Shown here: piece after piece, positions 12,226 through 49,500 of the stretch
Layout of the letters: every line of letters begins with the position of its first letter
Position numbering within the stretch: the first letter of the stretch is position 1
Origin: Xiphias gladius
Taxonomy: Eukaryota > Chordata > Actinopteri > Istiophoriformes > Xiphiidae
Direction: 5' to 3'
NCBI RefSeq assembly: GCF_016859285.1
Contig: NC_053417.1
Location: 13,946,206-14,010,205 of the forward strand
DNA length: 64,000 nt
Made by a program: the position numbers and the translations under genes
Notes under the pieces: generated by a model
The model's database searches: none
Told to the model about the DNA's origin: nothing
Seen by the model: the letters and a program-made list of their open reading frames with translations, nothing else

Positions 12226-13072
12226 TTCACTTCTTTCTTCCTTTATATTGGGCTTCTTAAAATGTCATCTTGTTCAAACCTTTAAAACACTATATTCCTG
12301 AATTGTAATAGGTGTATGAGAATAACAGCCTCTCATGAAAATGAAAGACCTAAATGTATTATAATTAACTAACCACACTAGATACCAGGTGACAACGGAT
12401 TTGTTATGGCTAAATGAGATACCTACTTTATCAGACAGTGGATGTCTCAGTAAGAAACTGGAGTCTTTCTGGAGAAATGCTGAGAACATTACTGCAGTCA
12501 GTGTAAATGTCAGCCCAGTGTGCAACTTCCTAAACCTACTTTACAAATACAAAATGTATACCTTACATATGCAGTTTAACAAAGTAATTCGTAATAAAAA
12601 AAAATATTAATTAAAAAAAAAAAAAAAAAAAAAAAAACACAGCACTAATGAAAGAAGTGATAGCGAGTCCTTTTAAAGGGGACAAAAATGACCAACAAAG
12701 GCTACATATCCTTGGTTTGTTTGGGTTTTAGTGCAGGAGTGTAACAAACAAGGATGAGTCACTAGCAGTACAATAAACAGGTTTGCCTAGTTGGATGGGT
12801 GAACGGAGCACAGCAGTTGGAGCCAACATAACCACAAAGAAATATAATCCACTGGATTCCTGACGTCATCACACCGAACCAACCGAGAACCAACAAATAC
12901 AAAGCAAACAGACACAGAAGCATTAGCTCAATAACAAGAACATAAGAAATTCAAAACAACAAAACAAAAAGAGAAATAAATATTCATCTGATATGCCCAA
13001 ACTGGAAAGTGATCTGTTGCAGTCTCTGGAGAAAGTGGGAAAGAGGGGAGGTGCAAAGGCTGGAGATTTCCA

Positions 13073-26198
<13,126 letters not shown>

Positions 26199-26845
26199 GT
26201 TGGCTGGACCCGTAGCTTAGCCGTTAGCTACACCACCAGTGATCGAATGTTCCACGCGTGCGCACTAGCTCGTTTTGCTCATGGGGAGCTGCCCCAGTGA
26301 TGAAGTCTCCACCTGAGCATCAAAACATCTTCATGGACTTCACTACACTGAAGCTGCAGGCAGAAGACTGCATGGCCGGATCGACCTCTGAGGTGGCCCC
26401 TGTGTAGATATTGCTGTTGGGCCCCTAGTGTGCTTTATTACTTTATTTACTATATTTAGAAGGAGCCATAAATTACCTAAATCAGCTGCAGGGCCTGGCT
26501 TGATGTTGTTCTTAGGTGGTTCACATTCCTTAAGAAATGTGCAGTTAATGAAATAACCACAAACGAAATTAACACGCAGTGGGTCTGGCAGTTTTGCTGC
26601 CCCTGGGCAGTTGCCCACTTTGCCCGTTTGGTGAATATTTTTGGGTGCCCAGCCCACATGGGCTTACAAGGCACCGTTTACATTACCTTCAATACAGGCA
26701 AGAGAAAACAAAAAGGAAGAAGGCCAATACATGGTACTGTAGACATACACATTGTTTCAGATATAAACTGAACAAATTAAACATACAGAGCTCTCATAAG
26801 TTGAATGTAGGCGTTTCACAAAAACTGAGCTGTGTCATACGTCTT

Positions 26846-27145
26846 GTACACTCGGTTGGCAGTTTATTAGGTACATGTGGCTAAACCTAATGCAGTCTAT
26901 TACATTAATCCTGCAATAAATCCTCAGTCATGAAGGTTATAATAATCAGTTTTTACCAAAACTGTCTTAAAGAGGTGTTGATTCAACTGTATGGTCATTC
27001 TAGAGAATGTAGTGTGTGGTGCTGTTGAGCTGTGTTGCGTTGTACACAGAGGTGTTTCTGTTATTTAGTCTACCCTCACTGATAGAAATGGGGTGGACAA
27101 AATAACAGCAACGCCTTTCCACACAACACAATACAACAGAGTGCA
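26846..27145 (+). mobile_element. Tc1/mariner-type palindromic MITE, partial copy
   Basis: The end cactcggttggcagtttattaggtac follows TA. The internal blocks 'gaggtgttgattcaa' and 'tagtctaccctcactgat' match, in order, the left half and centre of the element at 44219-44690. The right arm is largely missing. Confidence 0.6.
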
Positions 27146-27951
27146 TGTAGACATGTATTTTACTCCACATTCATCTGTCATATCAAACAGACTGTGATGC
27201 CAAGCAGACATTTTGAGGAAAGGTTTAACTGGAAGATGATGATAAAATGGATAGCCGAATATAAAATGAATTTCATTCCCAACTTCGTGCATATCACACA
27301 AGAGACATCTTCTTTCCTTTCTCCTCTGGGACTGGATTGAAGCATCCAGTTTCCACAACAAACGGCAGGATATCAGATTTTAACCGAGCACGAACAGACC
27401 TCTGAGCTCTGCTCTGAATAACGGTAACATATTGCTCCGCATGATAACTATGGTTAATGACACAGTACGTTCTCAGGTTCGGTTTGCTTAATATTTCTTC
27501 TGACTGTTTTTATGGATAGTTTTCACATAAAAGAGACTTAAAGTTACAAATTGTACAAGGCAACTCATTTTTAAATATGTACTATAAATCAAATTTAGAA
27601 AATAACTATAATAAGTTTGGTAACAGAGACAGTGAACAGCCTGCTATTTATTGGTATTTTATGTAGCAATGCTGATGGGACTGCCAACTCATTTTTTTAA
27701 CCTTTTATGGACTTTTACTGCATGAAAATAGGTACAGTATGTTGACTTAACTTGTGTTAGACCAGTAACATTGGCAGGTGGCTGTAAAGTGTCAAATGAT
27801 CTGCCTGATGGAAATTGAAGTTATTAAATGGTTAAATGGTTTGTGCCCATATAACACAACTGACTAACTAGTTGATTAAATAATTCTAGGAGTGAGTACA
27901 TGTAGATAGTGTAAAATTTTAATGCTGATGATAATAAATACTGTTTCTAAT

Positions 27952-28748
27952 CAGTGGTGGAAGAAGTACTCAGATCTTTTACTTAAATATGGTAATACCA
28001 TACCATATCATACTGTTACAAGTCCGACATTCACCAAATGACTTAAGTATGTTAAGTATAATCAGGAAAATCCACTTATCAAAAGTAAAATGACTCAATG
28101 CAGACTGTTTTACTATTATTATATGATGTTATTAAATTATTATTACTGATGCATTAATGAGTAAACAGCATTTTATTGTTGCAGCTACTCGATGTGGAGG
28201 TAATTTTTTAACCATTTTATATAGAGATGCAACTAAGTATTTTCATTATGGATTCATCTGTTGCTTATTTTCTTGGTTTATCTTGAAAATGGTGAGAAAT
28301 GCACATCACAGTTACCCAGAATCCAAAGTGACACCTTCAAATGTCAACTGTCTCATTACAAATCCTCACATTTGAGAAGCTGGAACCCTAAAATGCAATT
28401 TTTGCTTGAAAAATGGCTCAAATGATTATCAAAAATAGTTTACAATTAATTTTCTGTCAATTGACAAACCAATCAATCAATCAACTAATGGTTTCAGCTC
28501 TACTTATATATACTTTTGTGTGAATTAATCTTTTTAATCGTGTTTTATAAGCTTGTCATATATTTTGTATCCAAAATAGTAATTTGTAAAGTAACTATTA
28601 ACTATAGCTTTTTAATAATTGTAGTGGGGTAAAAATGACAATTTCCTTCTGAATTGCAGTGAAATTACACAAGTAAAGAGAAGTACCTCAAATTTGTAAT
28701 TAAGTACAGAACTTTGAGGAAATGCACTTAAGTTACTTTCCACCACTG
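27952..28748 (+). mobile_element. hAT-like MITE (family A) with nested family C element
   Basis: It starts CAGTGGTGGAAGAAGTACTC and ends AGTTACTTTCCACCACTG, the family A termini. The interior carries a second element at 28223-28503. I see no clear 8-bp target duplication, consistent with age. No coding capacity. Confidence 0.8.
28223..28503 (+). mobile_element. MITE family C (agagatgcaact...gtttcagctct)
   Basis: Ends 'agagatgcaactaagtatt' and 'caactaatggtttcagctct', with interior 'tttgagaagctgga' and 'aatggctcaaatgattatc', match the family whose other copies are at 42315-42874 and 55770-56132. It is inserted in the family A element at 27952-28748. Confidence 0.65.
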
Positions 28749-29094
28749 TATTTTACTACACTGAAGCTGCAGGCGACAGAGACAGACTGCTATAAAGTAT
28801 TTTATGCAGTAGTACTACTTACGGAATTTGATTTAATGTTACTACATGCCATTAAATTGTGTCAGACCAGTAAAACTCACAAGTGCTGTGAAGTGTCAAA
28901 TGATCTGCCTGATGGAAATTGAGGTGATTAAATGGTTATATGGTTTGTGCCCAAATAACACAACTGAATAACTAGATGAAATAATTCTGGGGGTAAGTAC
29001 ATGGTTTCTGCAGGGTCGACTAAGCTAAATTTAAGTTGAGAATTTGAAGTTAAATTGTTTATATTCTTATACAATACACAGTCCCACCAGGGGG

Positions 29095-29300
29095 GCTTCT
29101 GATTGGTCCCAAATTCATTCTGAAGCATGACAACGGCCCCAACCATACAGCCAGAGTCATAAACAGAAGAACCGAGGCAAGTTCTCCAAGATGCTTGGAA
29201 CAACCAACCTGCCACGTACCTTGAAAAACTGTGCACAAGTGTACGAAGGAGAACTGTTTTAAAGGTCAAGGAGGTCAGACCAAATATTATTTAGTTAATA
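29095..29300 (+). mobile_element. Decayed Tc1-like transposon fragment
   Basis: The stretch translates in part to KHDNGPNHTARVIN, recalling the DN.P.HTAR catalytic block of Tc1-like transposases. The following sequence (ctccaagatgcttggaacaa, then aaaggtcaaggaggtcagac) resembles the end of such a gene. The middle of the usual C-terminal region is deleted, with an internal stop, so it is a dead fragment. Confidence 0.7.
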
Positions 29301-30051
29301 GTTTCAGTCATTTTTCAAGCAAAAATGTCAAATATTTGGTGGTTTTAGCTACAAAATGTAAAGGTTTTTTTCATACATGATAGTAAATGAAATATCTGAG
29401 TTTTGGACAACTGGATGTGCAAACCATGAAAAAAAGCAGGTGAGGAAAAAATATTTAAGATATTTTTAAATTGAAGTAAATTGAGTTTTTAATACCTTCA
29501 TAAGCCTATCATTTTATAAATTTGGCCTTTCTGCAGTGTAATTTATTTTTACATATTGGCCAACGTTTGTCTGAAAATGATAAAAGGTATCAGTGATAAG
29601 TTAATATCACCTGATAACATCAGGGATCTGGTCCACAAACCAGGGCAGGGTGTTGCGGTGCAGAGAACAAACTGCATTATCTTATCAACATCTTAGATCA
29701 TTAAACTAGCTTAATAGGCATTTGATGTTGGCAATTGACAATATGATACAATGATTGATGAAATGACACTATTTGAAAAAAGTATATTTGGACCAAGTCA
29801 GAATTGCAGTAATGATTGCCCCTCCACACCAATGTTTCACAGTGTACTCAAGACCTTTTAAAATGGCCTTTTTTTAAAAAATTTTTATTTAGACTAAATG
29901 CTTTTTTCATGTCAGTGATTGACCAGCCCATCTCAGATTTTGAAAAAAACCACTGAGGATTGGCCCTGCTGATGACAATCAATATGAAATTTAGGACAAA
30001 AAACATGCGTTAGAGGCAATTAACAAAACATGGGTCTCTTAAAAATAAGTC

Positions 30052-30057
30052 TTTATT
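30052..30057 (-). terminator. mapk14: Candidate mapk14 polyadenylation signal
   Basis: This AATAAA on the minus strand is about 1.1 kb after the mapk14 stop codon. It would give a 3' UTR of about 1.1 kb. Other TTTATT strings occur nearby. Confidence 0.3.
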
Positions 30058-31141
30058 TTGTTAAACAAAGGACTGAAGATAGTTTAAGGGATCTTTCGAT
30101 TGTTGTTTATAAATACCACCTCCAAAAGTATAAATACATCTGTAATCCCTCTTTTACTCATTTAAGCAGTATTTCGATTAAAGGTTTCAGCATGACACTT
30201 AAAATTCCTGTAAACCAACAACACACTCTCGCAGACACACACAAAGTCTTTAACTAATGTACATGCTAAAAGTGATTGCTTCATTACATAACCACAATAA
30301 GTAAGAGATTTAAAAAATATGGCACAGATATTTACACATTTTTGAGCAATTTTTTTTTTTTTCTTATTTAGGTGCCTTGTTGAGAAGCACTGTCCTTAAA
30401 CAGTAGAGGCTCAGATTTTTCTGTGTAGCCAAAATATGTGTAAGAGTCTCACTGGGCATCTAAACTAACACAATAAACATTAAAATGTGTGAAATTCAGT
30501 TCGTGAGTACTAAAGGTCTGTGACTACACAGAACAGGCACATTCTCAATTTGTCACATATCTAAAAACGTCCGTAAAATCTACTACTGTCACAGATAGGA
30601 AACCCTTCAAAGTTATCTCTATAAATACAGAAACAATCAAGGCGATAACTGAATCAAAAATCATGTTACAAATACATGTAACCCAGGGCTACATGTGACA
30701 GCGTGGCAGGGTGAGTGGCAGACTAGCATATTCCTTTTTTTGATTGATGGACACTAAAGCTTATTCATAAGTTACTAAATAGAAAATTTAAAACACAAAG
30801 TAGCACAGCTATAGGTCCAGGTTTTTCAGCATCTCAGAGTCACAGTGATGAGTCATCAAAGTTGAATTTAAAAATATAAAATTATTTCAGCTATTGGCAA
30901 GAAGTGACATTTCCCAGCATCAGACCATCAACATTAGTGGTTCATAAATGAGAATAATGATAACTGGTCGGGCTCTTCTTTTCCCTGTGCTGGTAATGAT
31001 CTCCTTCCAAAGGGTAATCATGAAGAATGTTTTCTCAATTAATAAAGACTGACAAAGGTTGGTAGGCACTCTGATACAAGAGTCTGAGAGTCTTGTCAAA
31101 AATCTGTCGCATGCTTGGGTTGATGTAGGTAGCCCGTCTCA

Positions 31142-43990
<12,849 letters not shown>

Positions 43991-44088
43991 GAAACCCTAG
44001 CTGCTTTCAGGTGCTGCTGGAAAAAATAAGTAAAAGGTACATCTCCTCAGCCCAATTGTCAGTAAGGAAGAGTTATAAAAACGACACT

Positions 44089-45434
44089 CAGTGGTGGACA
44101 GTAACTAAATACATTTACTCAAGTACTGTACTTACGTACAATTTTCGGATAATTGTAATTTACTTTTATTTAATTTATGTACAGACATATATTGTACTTT
44201 TTAACGCCGCTACATTTACACTCAGTTGTCAGTTTATTAGCTACACCAGCTGAAAGTAAGGTAGTCTAATACAGCAGTCCTGCAGTATATCCTCCTTAAT
44301 GAAGGTTATAATGTTCAGTTTTTATTGAAATCGAGAAAGGTGTTGATTCAAGTGTATGATAATTTTACAAGATGGAGTTTGTGATGCTGTTGCACTGAAT
44401 TGCATTGTACAGAGCTTTTTTTTCTGGTATTTAGCCTACCCTCATTGATATAAACGGGGTGGTCAAAATAATAGAAACACCTGTCCCTATAGCGCAATAG
44501 AATTCAACAGCACCACAAACTGCAGCCTCCAAAATGACCACGAAATTGAATCGGCACCTCTTTGAAACAGATTCAACAGAAACTAAACATTATAACCCCC
44601 ATGAAGGAGGATTTATTGCAGGACTGTTGTATAATACTGCATGAGTTTTAGCCAGATGTACCTAATAAACTGGCAGCTTGAGGAATCATACTAATAAAAT
44701 ATAATCAACAAATAAATTGTGATGTAGTTTTATAGGTTAAGATGAAACTTTATTGATGAGTATATAGAGTAATCATAATTAACGCCACCTTGAGGCTATT
44801 GGCTGCAACATTAAAGTTATGTGCATCAATAATTATAATCCGGTTATATATATATATTATATATACATTATTCTGAAATGGTAAGTACAACCACTGTTGG
44901 AGGAATGATTATTCAGATCCTTTACTTGAGTAAAAGTATCAGAAAAAACAATGTTGTACTCAATTATAAGTTAGGCCTTCAAACATTTACTTATGTAACA
45001 GTACAAAATTATGACCAGCAAAATGTACTTACAGTATCGAAAGTAAAAATATTTACAATGCAACAGAGTGGCCCATGTCAGTGTTATATTATTTTATAGT
45101 TTATTACACGATGATTATTACTAATGCATTAATGTGTAAACAGCATTTTAATGTTTTAGATGTACAAGGAGGGTTTAATATTAATAATTTTCTATTCTAA
45201 TGTGTAGTTAATCTATAAAAAAAAATACATATTTTTATATGATGATCACGTTTTATAAGTAAAAATCTTAATCTGCAAAGTAACCGCCATCTATAGCTGA
45301 CAGATAATTGTGAGGCAAGTTAGAAGTACAATATTTAATTCTCAATTTTACTGAAGTTGAAGTATAAAGTAGCAGAAAATTGAAGTACTTAAGTAAAATA
45401 CTTGAGTAAATTCCTTATTTACATTCCACCAATG
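44089..45434. mobile_element. Cluster of two hAT-like MITEs (family A) with nested palindromic MITE
   Basis: A first copy starts CAGTGGTGGACAGTAACTAA at 44089 and runs to about 44880, interrupted by the palindromic element at 44219-44690. A second copy in the opposite orientation starts near 44892 (cactgttggaggaatgatta) and ends ttccaccaatg at 45434. No coding capacity. Confidence 0.7.
44219..44690. mobile_element. Tc1/mariner-type palindromic (foldback) MITE
   Basis: The left arm cactcagttgtcagtttatt and the right arm, read in reverse, ctcaagctgccagtttatta, are inverted repeats that continue inward for about 200 bp each. Shared blocks include 'cagtcctgca', 'aaggttataatgtt' and 'gtttgtggtgctgttg'. 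TA precedes the left end. Nearly the whole element is one imperfect palindrome centred near 44450. Confidence 0.7.
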
Positions 45435-46529
45435 CTCATAATCATATTTAATTTACCAAGATGTGACATTTAAAATGTGTTGTGGACAAGTAATTTGATT
45501 GTTCCATGGAAAATTACAGAAAAGCTTCATGATCATGTCTAATTAATACATTTTTATTAATAATATATGTTTTCCACCTGTTCACTTTGGTATCAGGTCA
45601 TCAATATGCAGCAATGTTTAGTAAAAATCTATTATTTTATTATTAGCATATTCAGTTATTAACATAATTCTTATATTTGAGTTTAAATTCCTTCTATTTG
45701 TTTGTTTTTTTAATTAAACCAACAACTACAAAAAACACTTTTGATATAGAGGCATTTTTTCAATCACATGAAAAAAACATATAAACATATAAAGAAGTGG
45801 CAAAAAAGTACTATATATACTATATTTTAGGTATTATATATAATATAAATATCGTGAAGTGATATAATTTTTTCGTGCTCTGCAATATAATCTTACAAGG
45901 AGCACCTGAACGCAGCTTTAAAGGTTATTCTTAATTCCCAGAGATGCACATTTGTTGCTTTTTCAGTGTAGAAAATGTCTTTACTTCACAGTAAAACAAA
46001 ATTCAATCATAATCTTAGGTGCAGCATAAAAGGTTATCAAAATCCAAAACAAAATTTAATTCACATACTACCATATAAAGTTGACTGAACTAGATGGCTG
46101 GTCTAATAAAACAAAAACAAAAAAAGACAAAAAAAAGACAAAAAATGAAGTACATAGTAACAGTTATGTAAAATGTGCACAGCCTCGCAGATCTACAAAA
46201 AGTGTTACTTTATCTATAGTTTGGGTCTTAGATCATTTTGAAATTCACGGTGGGCTTTGAAAATACACAATATCCCCAATATGGAGACTTTGTATTTCAA
46301 TATTAGGTTTGGAAACCTAACAAATGACCAATAATACGAAATAAAACTGACACTGACATTATTATAAAACTCCCTCAGTAAGCCTATATCTTTTGTAATA
46401 AAGAAAAAACATTCACAGCCCATCTCTGTTTTCTATGACTCCACAAAGAAATGTGTTGGAGCTGCACTGATGTCAAACCAATCTAAAATCTAACAGTCCC
46501 TCTGCAGAAAGATCTGTTCATCCTCTGAT

Positions 46530-49500
46530 TTAAGCATCATCGGAGTCTTCATCGTCTCTTTGGTGGCCTGAAGATGACGACTTAAGTGGAACCGAGTCGA
46601 ATCCATCCGACGTCCTCTGAAAACACATTGATAGTAACATGAAGCATGACAACTAGCCTTATACTGTAAGTGTTTGCGTGGATGGAGCGTTTACTGACCG
46701 CTCGTGAGAAGGAATTTATTTTGGTGAAGAAGGATTTCCTGGTGAGGTCCATGAGGTCATCCTCTGCGTCCTCTCCTTCCATTATTGCACAGCTGTCTGC
46801 AGTGGGCAGCTCGCACTCTTTACCCCCAGAGCTCATCATCAGCTTGGAGTATTTATACTGCAACCTGCAGGTGGAGGATGACAGAAATAAAATGTAAAAA
46901 AAAAATCCAATTCAAAATATTTTCATACTATTAGTTTAGGTTGTAGCTTTGATTTTATTTACTATTGTGACAAATCAGTGCTTCAACAAACACCAAAGAA
47001 AATGTGAAGCTCAGTAGTCTCACTTGCGTGTCTTCTTCCAGAAATAGCAGCTGATGCTGATGAGTAGCACAGCAGCGATCGTTCCCGTGGAAACGCCAAA
47101 CTTGAGCCAGAAATCCAGAGTCACACAAGCACTGACTTTTTGCGCTGGTAGGGACACTCCTCCGTAACACTGCAACGGCTGCTGCCAAATATAGGTGGTT
47201 CTCTGCAACAGAATCCTCAAAATGTTGAAGTATTCCTTTAGATGTCCCCTTAACCATTAGAAGAATATCTCTTTGTTCCAGTGCTTCAGTGTATCTGTAT
47301 CGCACGTACAGGACGCTACCTTTAAGTAAAATGCAAGACTGTAGACTATAATTGGTATATTTATCTTTAAGTACTTCTCTACACACAGCATGAATTTGTG
47401 ACTGATCTGAGATGATTTTTTGTAGGGTTGAGGAGGTGAATGATTTTTGTCAGTATGTCCATGCCTGCGCAGCCCTACCTGTATTCCCTGGATACAAGCG
47501 CTGACGATCTCTCTGTAGTGGTTTTTGGTGCAGAGTGGACACGCATGCTGGCTCTGCCACAGAAAGTGGAAAGTACAACCGTCACACGTCCCCTCTGAAC
47601 AGTTACTGTGGAGGGAAACAAGGTAAGAGAAACGTTTGCGAGCTTTTCGTGACAACAATGATCCCAGAGGTGCCACTTTGCCCACAGTTCAGCTTCAGAG
47701 ATCTCAATTTGTGATGTGTTAGTGCCAAATATTGCTGGTGAAATACGGTATATGTGTCAAATCAGATGTTGTGTGGACGACTCTTGCCAGGTGAAAAGCT
47801 GAGTTTGGTTACGGTGTAAGGTACCTCGGCAGTGTGATGTGGTCTTTGGCCGTCACAGTGGGATTGCACCTCAGTCTGATCGTGGCTGACCTGCCTTGTT
47901 TGCAAGCCTGAGTCGTCTCACTGGACCTGGAAACATCGCAAAAGTGACGAACATAAAGCTCTTAACTTCCACCATGTGTTTGTTTTTCATTGTATAACAA
48001 ATGATAAAACTTCCAGTATCAAAAATTTACTATTAAGCATATGTTTTTTAAAAGCATCACAGTGGATGAACAAAACAGAATAAATGGTGATCCTTTTTAC
48101 TTGTAATAGAATATGACATCTGGCAGGCCGGACGCAGAGGGGAACAACCATTTTGGAGAAGAGATGCTGCTCAGCGTTGTGTCAGTGGTCACACCTTTTA
48201 GAACAACAACATGCAACATACTTTTGTCATCTGACAAGTGGCATGCATACGGTGTAAACCGGTGGCTCCCAAACTCTTTCTCTAGCAACCCCACAAAGCA
48301 CTGTCCATTTTGATGCCTCATCACAGGATGTATTTGTGTGTGAGCTGTGAGCAGCTAAATCAAAGAGGGATCGGCCCTTTTTAGACTGTTTCATCTGAAT
48401 TGTTTTTAGAGACCTGAACAGGCAAAACGACACGACAAGTGTGAATCGAGACGCTTGGGTTTGTGAGTGAAATGCCAACTTCAAAATACTCAAACAGGCT
48501 CACAGTGACACAGTTACCACGCTTATGTTGAGCTGAGATAAGAAATAAGAGCTAAGATAGGGAAGCTGACATTAGAAATATTAAGAGAAAAATGTGAAAA
48601 AGTAAACATAATTTAGCAGAATTTCTTCTTATTTCGTACCCTGGTAATAATCTTACAACCCCTTAGATTCAGCTTGTGATACATTGTGGGGGTCTCAAGC
48701 CTGAGATTGGGAACCAGTGAGACAGAAAAAAAATAATTACATAATGTATAATTCATTCACAATTAGGCATGGCCCTACATCCCAGCAGACTAAATAATTG
48801 ATGCTAAAAAATAGTAGCTGAAGTACTACTAGTCGTAGTAAAAAGAGCAGTTAAAGCTCCTGAAAATGTTTTTCTCTATTCTTCTATTAAATACTCACGA
48901 CTAAACTGGCAATGAGTTAAAAGTTTGGGGAAAAAACATCCTTAAGTACTTAAGTTTAAGACTTGTGTGAAAATTCAGCAAGAAATTGTAATGACACACA
49001 TGGACGCAGACAAATATAGAGAGACGTAAAATCCTGATGCCACACACCGCCAGTGTGTGTGGACTTGCACAGAAAACAGAGGGTGCTGCCGGTGTGTACT
49101 GCCCTTAATTAATATTTGGAAATTTTTCGCAGACTTTTCAGCAATTGACTGAAATTTGTGTTGAAACAAATCTTCCAAACATGTCCTCTCATTTACAGTA
49201 ATAGCTGGCTACAGCATTCAATCCATACCAATGATTGAGTCAGCGATAAGGAAAGGCTGGGAGGACACCACGCTCTGACTCCTGATTTCAGAGGGAACCA
49301 CAGTGGACTGGCAGATGTAACCTTTGACCTCTCTCCGTCCCGTCCCACTCTCTGTTACATTGTCAATACAGGTGGCTGGCGCACGGCCCTGTACGAGAAA
49401 CACGGCAGGTTACGATGCATGTCGCACTAAAAAAAAATGTATTTTTTCTTTTTTAACAAAAAGAAAAAACATCAGGATCACAGCTTTCTCACCTCTTTCC

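Larger units (their letters stand above)
10384..13072. other. Tail-to-tail intergenic region between lhfpl5 and srpk1
   Basis: This stretch holds the presumed 3' UTRs of both convergent genes. It includes an AATAAA on the plus strand at 11799-11804, candidates for srpk1 on the minus strand at 12220-12225 and 11855-11860, a perfect hairpin at 11208-11240, and a poly-A tract near 12614-12637. No coding exon was recognised. Confidence 0.6.
26300..30040. other. Intergenic region between srpk1 and mapk14
   Basis: No gene was recognised. In human the sulfate transporter SLC26A8 lies between these genes, and I see no exon of it here. The stretch holds a partial Tc1-type palindromic MITE (26846-27145), a hAT-like MITE with another nested in it (27952-28748), and a decayed Tc1-like transposase fragment (about 29095-29300). 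Confidence 0.65.
43991..46529. other. Intergenic region between mapk14 and elapor1
   Basis: The region is dominated by a transposon cluster at 44089-45434, followed by AT-rich sequence with A-tracts near 46110-46146 that probably includes the elapor1 3' UTR. No other gene recognised. Confidence 0.65.

Noticed and set aside
26343-26674. Open frames with Pro/Gly-rich peptide between srpk1 and mapk14
   Set aside because: The DNA ('ggcagttgcccactttgccc', 'ggtggcccctgtg') looks like a degraded repeat. No family-level protein match.
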